Assembly (NCBI GenBank): GCA_963836405.1
Contig: CAWIJL010000002.1
Span: 310,001-374,000 of the forward strand
Origin: CAWIJJ01 sp963836405
Lineage (GTDB): Bacteria > Acidobacteriota > Terriglobia > Bryobacterales > Bryobacteraceae
DNA length: 64,000 nucleotides
Direction of reading: 5' to 3'
The notes beneath the pieces are model-generated. The model did no database searches. It had not been told where the DNA came from and worked only from the letters and a program-made list of their open reading frames with translations. Made by a program: the position numbers and the translations under genes. Shown here in pieces: positions 41,981 through 50,972 of this stretch; the stretch's first letter is position 1, and each line of letters starts with the position of its first letter.

Positions 41981-42941
41981 TTGGCTAACTACGACGACAA
42001 TTCGCTCAGCATCGGCCGGACCCCTCTGGTTCGCCTGAACCGGCTCAACAACGGCGGGAAAGCCGTGATTCTCGCCAAAATCGAGGGCCGCAATCCGGCC
42101 TACTCGGTGAAAGACCGGATCGGCGCCGCCATGGTGTGGGATGCCGAGAAGCGCGGCCTGCTCAAGCCCGGCAAGGAACTGATCGAGCCCACCAGCGGAA
42201 ATACCGGCATCGCGCTGGCGTTCGTGGCCGCCGCGCGCGGCTACCCCATCACCCTCACCATGCCGGAAACCATGTCCATCGAACGGCGTAAGGTGCTGAT
42301 TGCGCTGGGCGCGAAGCTGGTGCTCACCGAAGGATCGGCGGGCATGGCCGGCTCCATCGGCAAGGCCGAGGAGATCGCCAATTCCGACCGCCGCCGCTTT
42401 GTCATGCTCCACCAGTTCCGCAATCCGGCGAATCCCGAGATCCACTTCCGTACCACCGGCCCCGAGATCTGGGACGATACCGGCGGCGCCGTGGACGTCC
42501 TGGTATCCGGCGTCGGCACCGGCGGCACCATCTCCGGCGTCTCCCGCTACATTAAGAACGAGCGCCGAAAGGCCATCCTGTCGGTGGCCGTAGAGCCAAC
42601 CACCAGTCCCGTGATCGCGCAGCGGCTTGCAGGCGAGCCGCTGCAGCCCGGGTCCGCACAAAATTCAGGGGATTGGCGCAGGCTTCATCCCGGACACCCT
42701 CGACCTCGCCATGGTGGACCGCGTCGAGCAGGTCACCAACGAGGAATCGATCGAGATGGCCCGCCGTCTGGCGCGGGAAGAGGGGATTCTGGGGGGGATT
42801 TCGTGCGGCGCCGCGGTGGCAGTAGCCATAAGATTAGGGAAATTGCCCGAGTTCGCCGGGAAAACGATCGTAGTGGTATTGCCCGACTCCGCCGAACGTT
42901 ATCTCAGCACTACTTTATTTGAAGGATTACCCGATGAATGA
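41981..42941 (+). CDS. cysK: Cysteine synthase A, frameshifted
   Basis: About 319 residues after correction, from a TTG at 41981 with GGGAGA ten bases upstream. PLP lysine in AYSVKDRIGAAM, the SGNTGIALAF loop, GVGTGGTISG phosphate cup and, after the break, GIGAGFIP and GISCGAAVA are all conserved. At 42647-42652 the run CCCGGG contains one base too many; the protein continues in another frame as GPHKIQGIG. The enzyme makes cysteine from O-acetylserine and sulfide. A single extra base in a homopolymer suggests a sequencing error. Confidence 0.85.
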
Positions 42942-42960
42942 AAATCACCCAATTCTTTGT

Positions 42961-43001
42961 AGCGGGCGCATTTTTGGGTGATAGGGGTGAGTGCGCCCGC
43001 T
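42961..43001 (+). terminator. Stem-loop after cysK
   Basis: AGCGGGCGCA (42961-42970) and TGCGCCCGCT (42992-43001) form a perfect 10-bp stem with a 21-base loop, 19 bases after the cysK stop. There is no T-run, so a rho-dependent or stabilising role is possible. Confidence 0.45.
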
Positions 43002-43111
43002 GTCGTAACGGGGATTTAATAAGAAGACGGCGATCCGAAGCCGTCACGTTACACGAAATGGCGAGATTTCCTGAGCTGAGGCATAGCCCTTTCGGGTCAC
43101 CGGGAGTGAGT

Positions 43112-43936
43112 ATGATTCCTCTGGCGTGCGCAACTTTGTGGATATTGATTGCCGCCATTCCGGCACCGGGGCAGGAACCGCCGCCGCCGGGCACCCCCGC
43201 CGCGCCCGCTCCGCCTCCGCTCGAGTACACCGGCAAGCCCATCGTCCTGCCCCTTGAGTGCACTGCCGACGATATCGCCGCGCTCGGACTCACCTGTTCG
43301 CAAGACGAGCCTTGCCCCGTCTTCCTCGAACTCACCGGCTCCCTCGCCGCCGGCGATCGAATCTGGCTCGCCGGAAACCTGCACGATGCCGCCGTCACCA
43401 TGTTTTCCATCCTGCTCGCGAGCGACGACGGCGGAAGGACCTGGCGCGAGGCCCACCCGCGCATCCGCGGCGCCGCTCTCGAAACCTTTCAGTCCAACGG
43501 TGCGGAGACGGGCTGGGTCAGCGGTGAACTGTTGAATCCGCTCCCCTCCGAACCCTTCTTCCTGCTCACCACCGACGGCGGCAAGTCCTGGCGCCGTAAA
43601 CCCGTCTTCGACGAAGACTCCGAAAATCGCCTCGGCACCGTGCAGCAGTTCTATTTCGACGGCAAAACTTCCGGCTCTCTCGTCATCGACTTCGGCCAGG
43701 GCGCCGGCGGCGACCGCTACGAACTTTACGAATCGCCCGACGGCGGCGCATCCTGGACCATCCGCCAATCCAGCCGCACACCCATCAGCCTCAAACGCCC
43801 CGACCCGGAACCCGCCACCCTTCGCGTGCGCGCCGATGGCCCGACGCAGGCGTTTCAAATCGAACGCAGACAGGCGAACCGGTGGACGCCGGTGGCCGCC
43901 TTCGCCGTCAAAACCGGCGTCTGCAAAGGACCGTAA
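43112..43936 (+). CDS. Secreted BNR/sialidase-repeat-like protein
   Basis: 274 residues from ATG 43112 (GGGAG upstream). A signal peptide (MIPLACATLWILIAAIPAPG) and a proline-rich linker precede a beta-rich domain with BNR-like boxes: LLASDDGGRTWREAHP, LLTTDGGKSWRRKP and YESPDGGASWTIRQ. Such Asp-box repeats form beta-propellers in sialidases and photosystem assembly factors. No catalytic residues are recognised; ligand unknown. Confidence 0.65.
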   Translation: MIPLACATLWILIAAIPAPGQEPPPPGTPAAPAPPPLEYTGKPIVLPLECTADDIAALGLTCSQDEPCPVFLELTGSLAAGDRIWLAGNLHDAAVTMFSILLASDDGGRTWREAHPRIRGAALETFQSNGAETGWVSGELLNPLPSEPFFLLTTDGGKSWRRKPVFDEDSENRLGTVQQFYFDGKTSGSLVIDFGQGAGGDRYELYESPDGGASWTIRQSSRTPISLKRPDPEPATLRVRADGPTQAFQIERRQANRWTPVAAFAVKTGVCKGP

Positions 43937-44008
43937 CGTACCGGCTTCACCGCGGGCAGGCGTGGCCCTGCAATTGCTCAAGTGACGCGCAGAGGTGAGA
44001 GGTTCTTT

Positions 44009-44095
44009 ATGATCGTCGCTGCTGGTCTCGGAGTTTTGGTTGTATTCTGTCTGCTCCTGTCCATGGTCCAGACCCCTCCCGCTATCGGTCGCTGA
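44009..44095 (+). CDS. 28-residue membrane peptide
   Basis: Reads MIVAAGLGVLVVFCLLLSMV followed by a short tail. A GAGG site lies seven bases before the ATG. It is one clean hydrophobic helix, typical of small membrane proteins that standard gene finders miss. Conservation in related genomes would decide whether it is real. Confidence 0.4.
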   Translation: MIVAAGLGVLVVFCLLLSMVQTPPAIGR

Positions 44096-44120
44096 TAGTT
44101 TCAGCTCGGGTACTTCTGAC

Positions 44121-44157
44121 ACATCCGCCGGTCTACGAGACTCGTATCTCCGGATGT
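44121..44157 (+). promoter_or_regulatory. Stem-loop overlapping a GTG start codon
   Basis: ACATCCG (44121-44127) pairs with CGGATGT (44151-44157), and inside it TACGAG-A-CTCGTA (44134-44146) is a near-perfect palindrome. The right arm includes the first bases of the GTG start of the next gene, so the structure could hide the start site or serve as an operator. Confidence 0.4.
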
Positions 44158-44839
44158 GAGCCGCCGGTTAAAATACTTCCGCGCCTTCGCCGTCGCGCTG
44201 GTTCTCCTGTCTATCTGGATCGCCTGGGACCTCTGGATCCCCGTTCGCCACGATTTGCGCGACTTCGATCCTCACCAGGTGGCCCGCCTCGAAACCGGCA
44301 TGTGGCGTTCGTATTACGAGCACCGTCCCATGGCGCTGTTTGCCGGCCTGGTTCAAACGCTACGCACCGAATACCGCCTGCCGTTCTGGCGATCCTGCCT
44401 TGGCGCCGTCCATGCCGCCCGCGCCGCGGTGGTGTTTCAAAAAGGGACAGGCCGCGAAGAATACACCCTCGCCCTTCCCGACCTGGAGAGTTTCTACACC
44501 CTCATCCGCTCGTCGAGCGCCTCGCCCTTCGATCCCCGCGTGGCCGCCCGGCGCGAGCTCGAGTGGTGGATCGTACACCGCGAGCGAGCCCGCCTTCCCG
44601 CGGGCGAACTCGAACGGTCGTTGGCCGCCCTGCAATCCGCAATCTTCGGCATGCCCGCTGAGGTCTTCGCCGCTCACGCCGCAACCCGCGCCGAAGCCAT
44701 GGTCCTCCGCGACTCCCGCGCCGCCGCCGCCACCCCCGCCGACTGGCAGCGGATCGACGCCCTCCTCGACCGCTCCTGGTCCAGCCTGCACCGTTCAATC
44801 GCATTTGCCGCCGCCCCGGCGCTGTCTTATACTAAATAA
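44156..44839 (+). CDS. Membrane-anchored hypothetical protein
   Basis: 227 residues from a GTG start. One N-terminal membrane helix (FRAFAVALVLLSIWIAWDLWI) precedes a mainly helical domain with HDLRDFDPHQVARLETGMWRSYYEHR. The C-terminal half is alanine- and arginine-rich. I do not recognise the family. The rpmH promoter lies in its last codons. Confidence 0.55.
   Translation: MSRRLKYFRAFAVALVLLSIWIAWDLWIPVRHDLRDFDPHQVARLETGMWRSYYEHRPMALFAGLVQTLRTEYRLPFWRSCLGAVHAARAAVVFQKGTGREEYTLALPDLESFYTLIRSSSASPFDPRVAARRELEWWIVHRERARLPAGELERSLAALQSAIFGMPAEVFAAHAATRAEAMVLRDSRAAAATPADWQRIDALLDRSWSSLHRSIAFAAAPALSYTK
44805..44833 (+). promoter_or_regulatory. Promoter of the rpmH operon
   Basis: TTGCCG (44805-44810) and TATACT (44828-44833) are 17 bases apart. 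The predicted start near 44840 leaves about ten bases before the rpmH ATG. The element is inside the coding end of the upstream gene. Confidence 0.5.
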
Positions 44840-44849
44840 TTGAACTAAA

Positions 44850-44999
44850 ATGCCGAAACGTACTTTCCAGCCGAATAACCGCCACCGGGCGAAGACTCAC
44901 GGGTTCCGTTCCCGCATGGAGACCAAGAACGGACGGGCCGTGCTTTCGCGCCGGCGCGCTCGTGGCCGTCACAAGCTGACCGTCAGTGACGAGAGGTAG
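44850..44999 (+). CDS. rpmH: Ribosomal protein bL34
   Basis: 49 residues: MPKRTFQPNNRHRAKTHGFR at the N-terminus and RARGRHKLTVSDER at the end, unmistakable bL34 of the 50S subunit. It opens the conserved rpmH-rnpA-yidD-yidC block. No strong Shine-Dalgarno sequence precedes it; the leader is short. The dnaA gene that often lies upstream of rpmH is absent here. Confidence 0.97.
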   Translation: MPKRTFQPNNRHRAKTHGFRSRMETKNGRAVLSRRRARGRHKLTVSDER

Positions 45000-45004
45000 G
45001 ATCC

Positions 45005-45349
45005 ATCTCTGGTTTTCCGAAACGTGTTCGCCTGCTGCGCTCCCGCGAATTTCGAAAGGTCTATGACGAGGGTATCCGTATCACCAGCCCTATGTTCGCC
45101 GCCTTTTGCCTTCGCGAACCGCAGGCAGCCGGACCTCGCATCGGCTTTACCGTGCCTCGGGCGCTCGGAAAAGCCGTGGTGCGAAACCGCATCCGGCGGC
45201 GCGTCCGCGAGGCCGTCCGCCATCACCTCGACCGGCTGAATCCGCAGTGGTCCATAGTCATCAATCCACGTCGCCGGTCCTTCGATGCGCCCATGCCCGA
45301 GTTGCGGCGCGAAGTGGAACGCCTCTTTCTCCGCTGCAATGGATCATAG
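45005..45349 (+). CDS. rnpA: RNase P protein component, non-canonical start
   Basis: About 114 residues. The conserved part begins GFPKRVRLLRSREFRKVYDEG and includes the RNR signature VVRNRIRRRVREAV. Between the upstream stop (44987) and this homology there is no ATG, GTG or TTG; the only plausible start is ATC at 45005, preceded by GAGGTAGGA. The first in-frame ATG (45092) would remove about 30 conserved residues. The protein aids the catalytic RNA in 5' processing of tRNA. Either a rare AUC start or a base error. Confidence 0.88.
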   Translation: MSGFPKRVRLLRSREFRKVYDEGIRITSPMFAAFCLREPQAAGPRIGFTVPRALGKAVVRNRIRRRVREAVRHHLDRLNPQWSIVINPRRRSFDAPMPELRREVERLFLRCNGS

Positions 45350-45543
45350 TGGGGCTTCTTCGCGTATACAAGTTATGCGTCTCCCCCTGGCTGCCGTCCG
45401 CTTGCCGCTTCTATCCGACCTGTTCGGATTACATGCGGGAAGCCGTCGAACGGCATGGAGCCGGGAGAGGCTTGTGGATGGGCCTGCGCCGGCTGGCCAG
45501 GTGCCATCCCTTTCACCCCGGCGGGTTTGACCCCGTCCGGTAA
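45349..45543 (+). CDS. yidD: Membrane protein insertion efficiency factor YidD
   Basis: 64 residues from a GTG that shares one base with the rnpA stop (TAGTG). The signature SPWLPSACRFYPTCSDYMRE and the ending HPFHPGGFDPVR are typical of YidD. It is slightly shorter than usual at the N-terminus. YidD assists the insertase encoded by the next gene. Confidence 0.92.
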   Translation: MGLLRVYKLCVSPWLPSACRFYPTCSDYMREAVERHGAGRGLWMGLRRLARCHPFHPGGFDPVR

Positions 45544-45567
45544 AGCTGTCTATTACGGAATCACCCG

Positions 45568-47334
45568 ATGGCCGAAACGGTAAGTGGCGGAAACAGCGGT
45601 CCGAATCCGCCGAAAAAAGAAATGTCGATGGAAGTGCGCCTGCTTCTCGCCTTCCTGCTGATGGGAGGGGTGATGTTCCTCACCCCCTACCTCTATAAGA
45701 GCTTCTCGCCCACTCCGGCCCAAAAGGCGGAACAGACTTCGCCGGCGCCCGCTCAGAAGAAGGAGGCCGAAACCGAAACCGCGCCCGCCGCCCAGGCAAC
45801 GCCCCCGCCGGCCGCGGCCCCGGCTAAGAAGAAGGCTGCCGCCGCTGCCGCCGCTCCTGCCACCGTTCCCGCGACGCCTGAAAAGCCGCAGCCGCCCTTC
45901 GTCATCGATACCGGCCTGCTCCGCGTCACCTTCAGCAACCAGGGCGCCACCGCCCGCAGTTGGATCGTCAAGCGCTACAAGGGCAACGACGACAAGCCCC
46001 TCGAGCTGATGAATACGGCCGCCGGAACGTACCCCTTTTCGCTGTACTTCCCCGGCGAAAAACCGGCAACCGACGTCAACTGGGCCTGGTACGAGCAGAC
46101 CGGCGACCCCGACGGCCTCGGCGTCACCTATCGTTATTCCGACGGCCACACCGTCGTCCGCAAGGTCTTCCGCTTCGAAAACAACAGCTATCTTTCGCAC
46201 ATCACTACCGAGGTCACCCTGGATGGCAAGCTGGTCCGGCACTTCATCCAGTGGCGCGGCGGATTCGGCGACCTCACCGTGGCCAACCCCTCCGCCGCCC
46301 AGCGGACCCTGCATTTCGATGTCGCGCAGAACAAGCTGGTGGAACAGAATGCCAGCAGCGCCAAGGCGGGTCCGGTGGAAAACGCCGGAAACTTTTCCTT
46401 CGCCGGCATCGCCGACAGCTATTTCGCGGCGGTCTTTCTTCCCGAAGATTCCAACTCGGTCCGCCAGATCACCTACACCGACACGGTGCGGACTCCGCTC
46501 GAAGAAAAGCCCGTGATGCTCAATGGAGTCGCGCTTTCCGACGGCGACATCAACCGCTTCCAACTGTTCGCCGGTCCAAAGGATCTCGACCTGCTCACGC
46601 GCATCAACCCGAAGCTGGCGCAGGTGGTCGATTTCGGCTGGCTCTCCGTGCTCGCCAAGCCGCTGTTCCTGATCGTGAACTGGTTCAACGACAGCTTCGT
46701 GCACAACTTCGGCTGGTCCATCGTGCTGGTCACCGTCGCCATCAACTTCATGCTCTTCCCGCTGAAGCTCTCCAGCATGAAGTCCATGCGCAAGATGCAG
46801 GCCCTCAAGCCGCAGATCGACGCCATCAACGAAAAGTACCGCAGCGTCAAGATGACGGACCCCCGCAAGGCCGACCAGAACCAGGAAGTGATGGGGCTCT
46901 ATAAGCAACACGGCGTCAACCCGATGGGCGGCTGCGTCCCCATGGCATTGCAGATTCCGTTCTTCTTCGCGTTCTACAAAGTGTTCACCATTTCGGTGGA
47001 AATGCGCGGCGCGAGCTGGCTGTGGGTGACGGACCTTTCGCAGCCCGAGCACCTGCCCATCAAAATTCTGCCCATCGTCATGATCGCCAGCCAGTTCTAC
47101 ATGCAGCGCATGACGCCGCAGCCCAATGCCGATCCCAACCAGCAGCGCATGATGATGTTCATGCCGCTGATCTTCGGCTTCATGTTCTACAATTTTCCCA
47201 GCGGGCTGGTGCTATACTACTTGACCAGCAATCTTGTCAGCATGGGGCAGCAGTTATTCTTCAATCACACCGAAACAGCCCAGGAATTGGCCCGTTCGGT
47301 GGAAGCCCCCAAAAAAAAGAACGGCAGGAAATAA
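45568..47334 (+). CDS. yidC: Membrane protein insertase YidC
   Basis: 588 residues. An N-terminal membrane anchor (LLLAFLLMGGVMFLTPYLY) is followed by an Ala/Pro/Lys-rich linker (about 45-100), the large periplasmic domain (VIDTGLLRVTFSNQGATARSW onward) and the insertase core with five membrane segments (FGWSIVLVTVAINFMLFPLK, then NPMGGCVPMALQIPFFFAFY). The charged C-terminus ends KKKNGRK. It inserts membrane proteins with or without SecYEG. Confidence 0.96.
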   Translation: MAETVSGGNSGPNPPKKEMSMEVRLLLAFLLMGGVMFLTPYLYKSFSPTPAQKAEQTSPAPAQKKEAETETAPAAQATPPPAAAPAKKKAAAAAAAPATVPATPEKPQPPFVIDTGLLRVTFSNQGATARSWIVKRYKGNDDKPLELMNTAAGTYPFSLYFPGEKPATDVNWAWYEQTGDPDGLGVTYRYSDGHTVVRKVFRFENNSYLSHITTEVTLDGKLVRHFIQWRGGFGDLTVANPSAAQRTLHFDVAQNKLVEQNASSAKAGPVENAGNFSFAGIADSYFAAVFLPEDSNSVRQITYTDTVRTPLEEKPVMLNGVALSDGDINRFQLFAGPKDLDLLTRINPKLAQVVDFGWLSVLAKPLFLIVNWFNDSFVHNFGWSIVLVTVAINFMLFPLKLSSMKSMRKMQALKPQIDAINEKYRSVKMTDPRKADQNQEVMGLYKQHGVNPMGGCVPMALQIPFFFAFYKVFTISVEMRGASWLWVTDLSQPEHLPIKILPIVMIASQFYMQRMTPQPNADPNQQRMMMFMPLIFGFMFYNFPSGLVLYYLTSNLVSMGQQLFFNHTETAQELARSVEAPKKKNGRK

Positions 47335-47337
47335 CCC

Positions 47338-47928
47338 GTGACTGAGCGAAAGTATTCGGTTGCCTCCAACGGCGCAAGCATCGACTCCTTCCTGCGGACC
47401 ACGCTGCGCAACGGAGGCTTCCAGCTCCAGTTCGCCATCGAGGATGCCGAGATCGGCGACGGCGACTTTGAAACGCCCGATGTGACGGTCCAATTCACCG
47501 GTCCCGACGTGGACCTGCTTCTCTCCAACCGCGCCGAACTGCTTCTCGCGCTCGAGCACGTCACCATGGAGATGCTGCGCATGCCGTCGGAAGACCATTC
47601 GCGCATTTCCTTCGACGCCAACGACTACCGCCTGCTGCGCATCGAGGAGCTGCGGCTGAGCGCGGTCACTGCCGCCGAAAAGGTGAAGCGCACCGGACAG
47701 CCCTTCCGCTTCAACCCCATGAACAGCCGGGAGCGCCGGGTGATTCACCTCGCGCTGCGCACCGAAACCTCCGTTCGCAGCGAATCGGCGGGCTCCGGGC
47801 CCGGACGCCAGGTGGTGGTTTACCCCGCCGGCATGGCGAGCCTTCCCGAGCCGCCCCGCACCTTTGCCGGTCCTCCGCAACGCCGCAGCAGCGGTGGCGG
47901 CGGATCGCGGCCCTCGCGCCGCCGTTGA
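47338..47928 (+). CDS. KhpB/Jag-like RNA-binding protein
   Basis: 196 residues from a GTG. The first part (FQLQFAIEDAEI to ELLLALEHVTMEML) is a KH-like domain and FNPMNSRERRVIHLALRTET is the R3H segment, together the Jag/KhpB layout without the N-terminal Jag_N domain. The tail is Arg/Gly/Ser-rich. Jag binds RNA and works beside YidC in many bacteria. Its stop overlaps the mnmE start. Confidence 0.82.
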   Translation: MTERKYSVASNGASIDSFLRTTLRNGGFQLQFAIEDAEIGDGDFETPDVTVQFTGPDVDLLLSNRAELLLALEHVTMEMLRMPSEDHSRISFDANDYRLLRIEELRLSAVTAAEKVKRTGQPFRFNPMNSRERRVIHLALRTETSVRSESAGSGPGRQVVVYPAGMASLPEPPRTFAGPPQRRSSGGGGSRPSRRR

Positions 47929-49271
47929 ATCTCCAGGACACGATCGTCGCGATCTCGACGCCCCCCGGCCGCTCCGCCATCGGCATGGTGCGTATCTCCG
48001 GGCCGCAGGCTTTCCCGATCGCCGGAGCGCTGTTGCGCGGTCCCGCCGCCTGGCAGCCGCGGCACGCGCACTTGGCCGAATTGACCGACGCCTGTGGGCG
48101 CGTGCTCGACCAGGTGGTGGCCACCCGGTTCCAGGCCCCCCATTCCTATACGGCCGAAGACCTGGTAGAGATTGCCTGCCACGGTTCGCCCGTCGTGCTG
48201 CGGCTCGCCGTGGAGCGCGCGCTGGCATCCGGCGCCCGCGCCGCCGAACCCGGCGAGTTCACTCTCCGCGCCTTCCTCCACGGACGTCTCGACCTGCCGC
48301 AGGCCGAGGCCGTTCGCGACCTTATCGACTCGACCACCCGCTACCAGGCCCGCGTGGCGGCGCAGCAGGCCGGGGGCTCGGTTTCCCGCCGCCTCGCTCC
48401 CATCAAGGAGCAACTGCTCGAGCTGATCGCACTGCTCGAAGCCGGCATCGATTTCGCCGAAGACGACATTTCGGTCGCGCCCCCGCAGGAGATCCTCCGC
48501 CGCCTCGATCCGGTCCTCGACGCCGTGCGCGCGCTTGCCGCCAGCTTCGAGTACGGCGGCCTGGTCCGCTCCGGAATCACGCTCGCCATCGTGGGCCGCC
48601 CCAACGTGGGGAAAAGCAGCCTCTTCAACCGGCTGCTCGAACAGGACCGCGCCATCGTTACCGAGGTGCCCGGAACCACTCGCGATGTGGTCTCCGAGAC
48701 GGCCTCCATCGGCGGCATCCCGGTCAAACTGCACGACACCGCCGGAATCCGCGCCGCCTCCGAACTCGTCGAATCGCTGGGCATCGAGCGCAGCTACCAG
48801 GCCATGGCCGATTCGGACCTTTCGCTGGTGGTGCTCGATGCCGCGCAGCCCGTGACCGGCGAAGACCATGCGCTGATCGATCGGGCCCTCTCGCTGGGAC
48901 GCCACCTGGTTGTCGCCAATAAGTCCGACCTGGCCTCCGCCGGACCTGCTCCCGAAGGCGCCCTCCGTTGTTCCGCCCTCACCGGCGAAGGACTGGATTC
49001 GTTGCGCGCCGCCATTCTCGCCGCGGTCGCGCCCGAAGGCGCCTTCGAACAGGAGAGTGGCTTCATCACCAGCCTGCGGCATGCCCAGGCGCTCGAGGAA
49101 TCCGCCCGCTACCTCGCCAAGGCCGGCGAGGCGGTGAGCGCCGCAATCCCGCACGAGATGCTGCTGCTCGACCTCTACGCCGCGTTGCGTCCCATCGACT
49201 CCATCACCGGCGCCACCACCGCCGACGACATCCTGAACCGCATTTTCTCCACCTTCTGCATCGGCAAGTAA
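47925..49271 (+). CDS. mnmE: tRNA uridine-5-carboxymethylaminomethyl GTPase MnmE
   Basis: 448 residues from a TTG that overlaps the previous stop (TTGA). N-terminal folate-binding domain (DTIVAISTPPGRSAIGMVRISG), helical domain, then the G domain with GRPNVGKSS near residue 224, DTAG and NKSD. The C-terminal CIGK motif is present, with the essential cysteine. With MnmG it modifies wobble uridines of tRNA. It closes the conserved block. Confidence 0.96.
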   Translation: MNLQDTIVAISTPPGRSAIGMVRISGPQAFPIAGALLRGPAAWQPRHAHLAELTDACGRVLDQVVATRFQAPHSYTAEDLVEIACHGSPVVLRLAVERALASGARAAEPGEFTLRAFLHGRLDLPQAEAVRDLIDSTTRYQARVAAQQAGGSVSRRLAPIKEQLLELIALLEAGIDFAEDDISVAPPQEILRRLDPVLDAVRALAASFEYGGLVRSGITLAIVGRPNVGKSSLFNRLLEQDRAIVTEVPGTTRDVVSETASIGGIPVKLHDTAGIRAASELVESLGIERSYQAMADSDLSLVVLDAAQPVTGEDHALIDRALSLGRHLVVANKSDLASAGPAPEGALRCSALTGEGLDSLRAAILAAVAPEGAFEQESGFITSLRHAQALEESARYLAKAGEAVSAAIPHEMLLLDLYAALRPIDSITGATTADDILNRIFSTFCIGK

Positions 49272-49290
49272 GCGTAACCGCCACCGGTCT

Positions 49291-50956
49291 TCACGCCCGG
49301 AAGGGATCCGCCAGAAACTCTCTCTCGCGATATTCGAACCAGTCGAAGTCCGCTGGGCGTCCCGTTCCCGCCATGTCCTGGCAGGCACATCCCCACGAAC
49401 GCGCCGGTGAAGTTCGGGATGCCCGGGGCCTCGCCTCGTCGGAGAGGATGCTGGCGTCGAACGGCTCCGGCAGCCAGCGCCATTCGCCGCCGCCGCAGGC
49501 GATAGGCGAAGTGCAGCCGCTCGAAATCCACCTCCACGCGCAGCTCGACGGGCTCTCCCGCCGGGATGCGCAACCGGGGCGGTGAAGATGCGTCCGCCTG
49601 CACCTGGTCGGGCAATGCACGACATCACGCGCAGGTGCTTGCCCACGGTCTCGTCGTGCGAGACATACAGGTAATGGAACTTGGAGCTCGTTGTAGTAGC
49701 AGACGAGGCCGGCCATCTGCTGAAAGTGCTGCCGGTTCGAAGTCCATCAGCGCGTGGACGCGCTGTAGCAGTGCGCCTGCTGCCGGCGCGCCACGAGCGC
49801 CTGGCGGAAAAGGCTGCCGATCGTCTCGCGGCCGTACAGGCGCAGGTGGCCGGGCCGTGCGGAGAGGCTGAACAATTCGTCCGGAAACGGCGAGCGCAGC
49901 CACTGAAAGTCGAGCGGCAGTTCGCCGGCGCGTCGAAGTCCTCCCGCGCGGCGCGCCGGCGGGAAACGGTGCGGCGGCAGCGCCGGCGCCGGCACCTCGA
50001 CGCGCGGGCAAGCCCGTCGCCGTCCGGCCGTGCGCAGCCAGCCGTCCGCGCCACCAGTGCATCTGCTGGATCGCGGTTTCGCGGCCGAGCGTGCAGCGGC
50101 CGCGGTTGCGCAGCGGCCGGCCGCAGAGATAGCACCATGTAGGTCTCGCCGTCCTGCGTCTCGACGAGGTCGGCGTGGCCGGCGCGCTGCAGCAGCGCGT
50201 CGGGCCGGTGCCGCGACGGTCAGGATGTACATGTCCGGGTGCAGTTCGTACGGCCCGGTCAGAGCGCGCGACCGCGCCATCGTCACCGCGTGGCCCCAGC
50301 CGGTGCCGCCCTCGGCCGTGAGCAGGTAGTAGTAGCCGTTCCGCTTGTAGAGATGCGGCGCTTCGGTGAACCCGAGCGGCGTGCCCTGGAAGATATTGTG
50401 GCGCTCGCCGACCAGCGTGCGCTCCGCGGGCGAGTATTCCTGCAGCACGATGCCGCCGCGAAGCGGTTGTGGCCCGGCCGGTGGTCCCACAGCATGTTCA
50501 GGAGGTACTTGCGGCCATCGTCGTCGTGGAACAGCGAAGGGTCGAAGCCGCTGCTATTGAGGTAGACGGGATCGGACCAGTCGCCGTCGATGCGGGGGCT
50601 GGTCACCAGGTAGTTGTGGAAGTCGCGCAGCGACGCGCCCGCGCGCCCGCCTGAGTGGTGCGGCCGTAGCGCTTCACATCGGTGTAGATGAGGTAGAACA
50701 GCCCGTCGGCGTAGCGTGAGGCACGGCGCCCAGATGCCGCACGAATCCGGGTCGCCGAGCATGTTGAGCTGGGTCGCGCGGCGCAGCGGCCGCGTGAGCA
50801 GGCGCCAGTGCAGCCAGGTCGCGCGAATGGTGGATCTGCACGCCCGGGATACCACTCGAACGTCGAGGTGGCGATGTAGTAGTCGTCGCCCACGCGCAGG
50901 ATCGACGGATCGGGATTGAAGCCCGCGCAGGATTGGGTTGCGGATATCTGGGGCAT
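49291..50956 (-). CDS. GH43 beta-xylosidase, multiply frameshifted
   Basis: Homology runs through several frames: GFNPDPSILRVGDDYYIATS and TFEWYPG near the start, then YADGLFYLIYTDVKRYG, SSGFDPSLFHDDDGRKYLLN, GFTEAPHLYKRNGYYYLLTA and FDWFEYREREFL at the end. These are family-43 xylosidase blocks, including the catalytic base aspartate (NPDPS) and the acid glutamate region (TEAPH), plus the beta-sandwich C-terminus. Family members cleave xylose from xylan. At least four single-base frame changes; the gene may be intact in the real genome. Confidence 0.7.
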
Positions 50957-50972
50957 TGCGCGGTCCGCAGCC

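Noticed and set aside
43000..43111. Riboswitch before the BNR-like gene
   Set aside because: A GACGGC/GCCGTC hairpin is present, but none of the conserved cores of TPP, SAM, cobalamin or cyclic-di-GMP switches could be matched.
44600..44850. oriC with DnaA boxes before rpmH
   Set aside because: No cluster of TTATCCACA-like boxes or AT-rich unwinding region is visible; the preceding gene is a hypothetical membrane protein, not dnaA.
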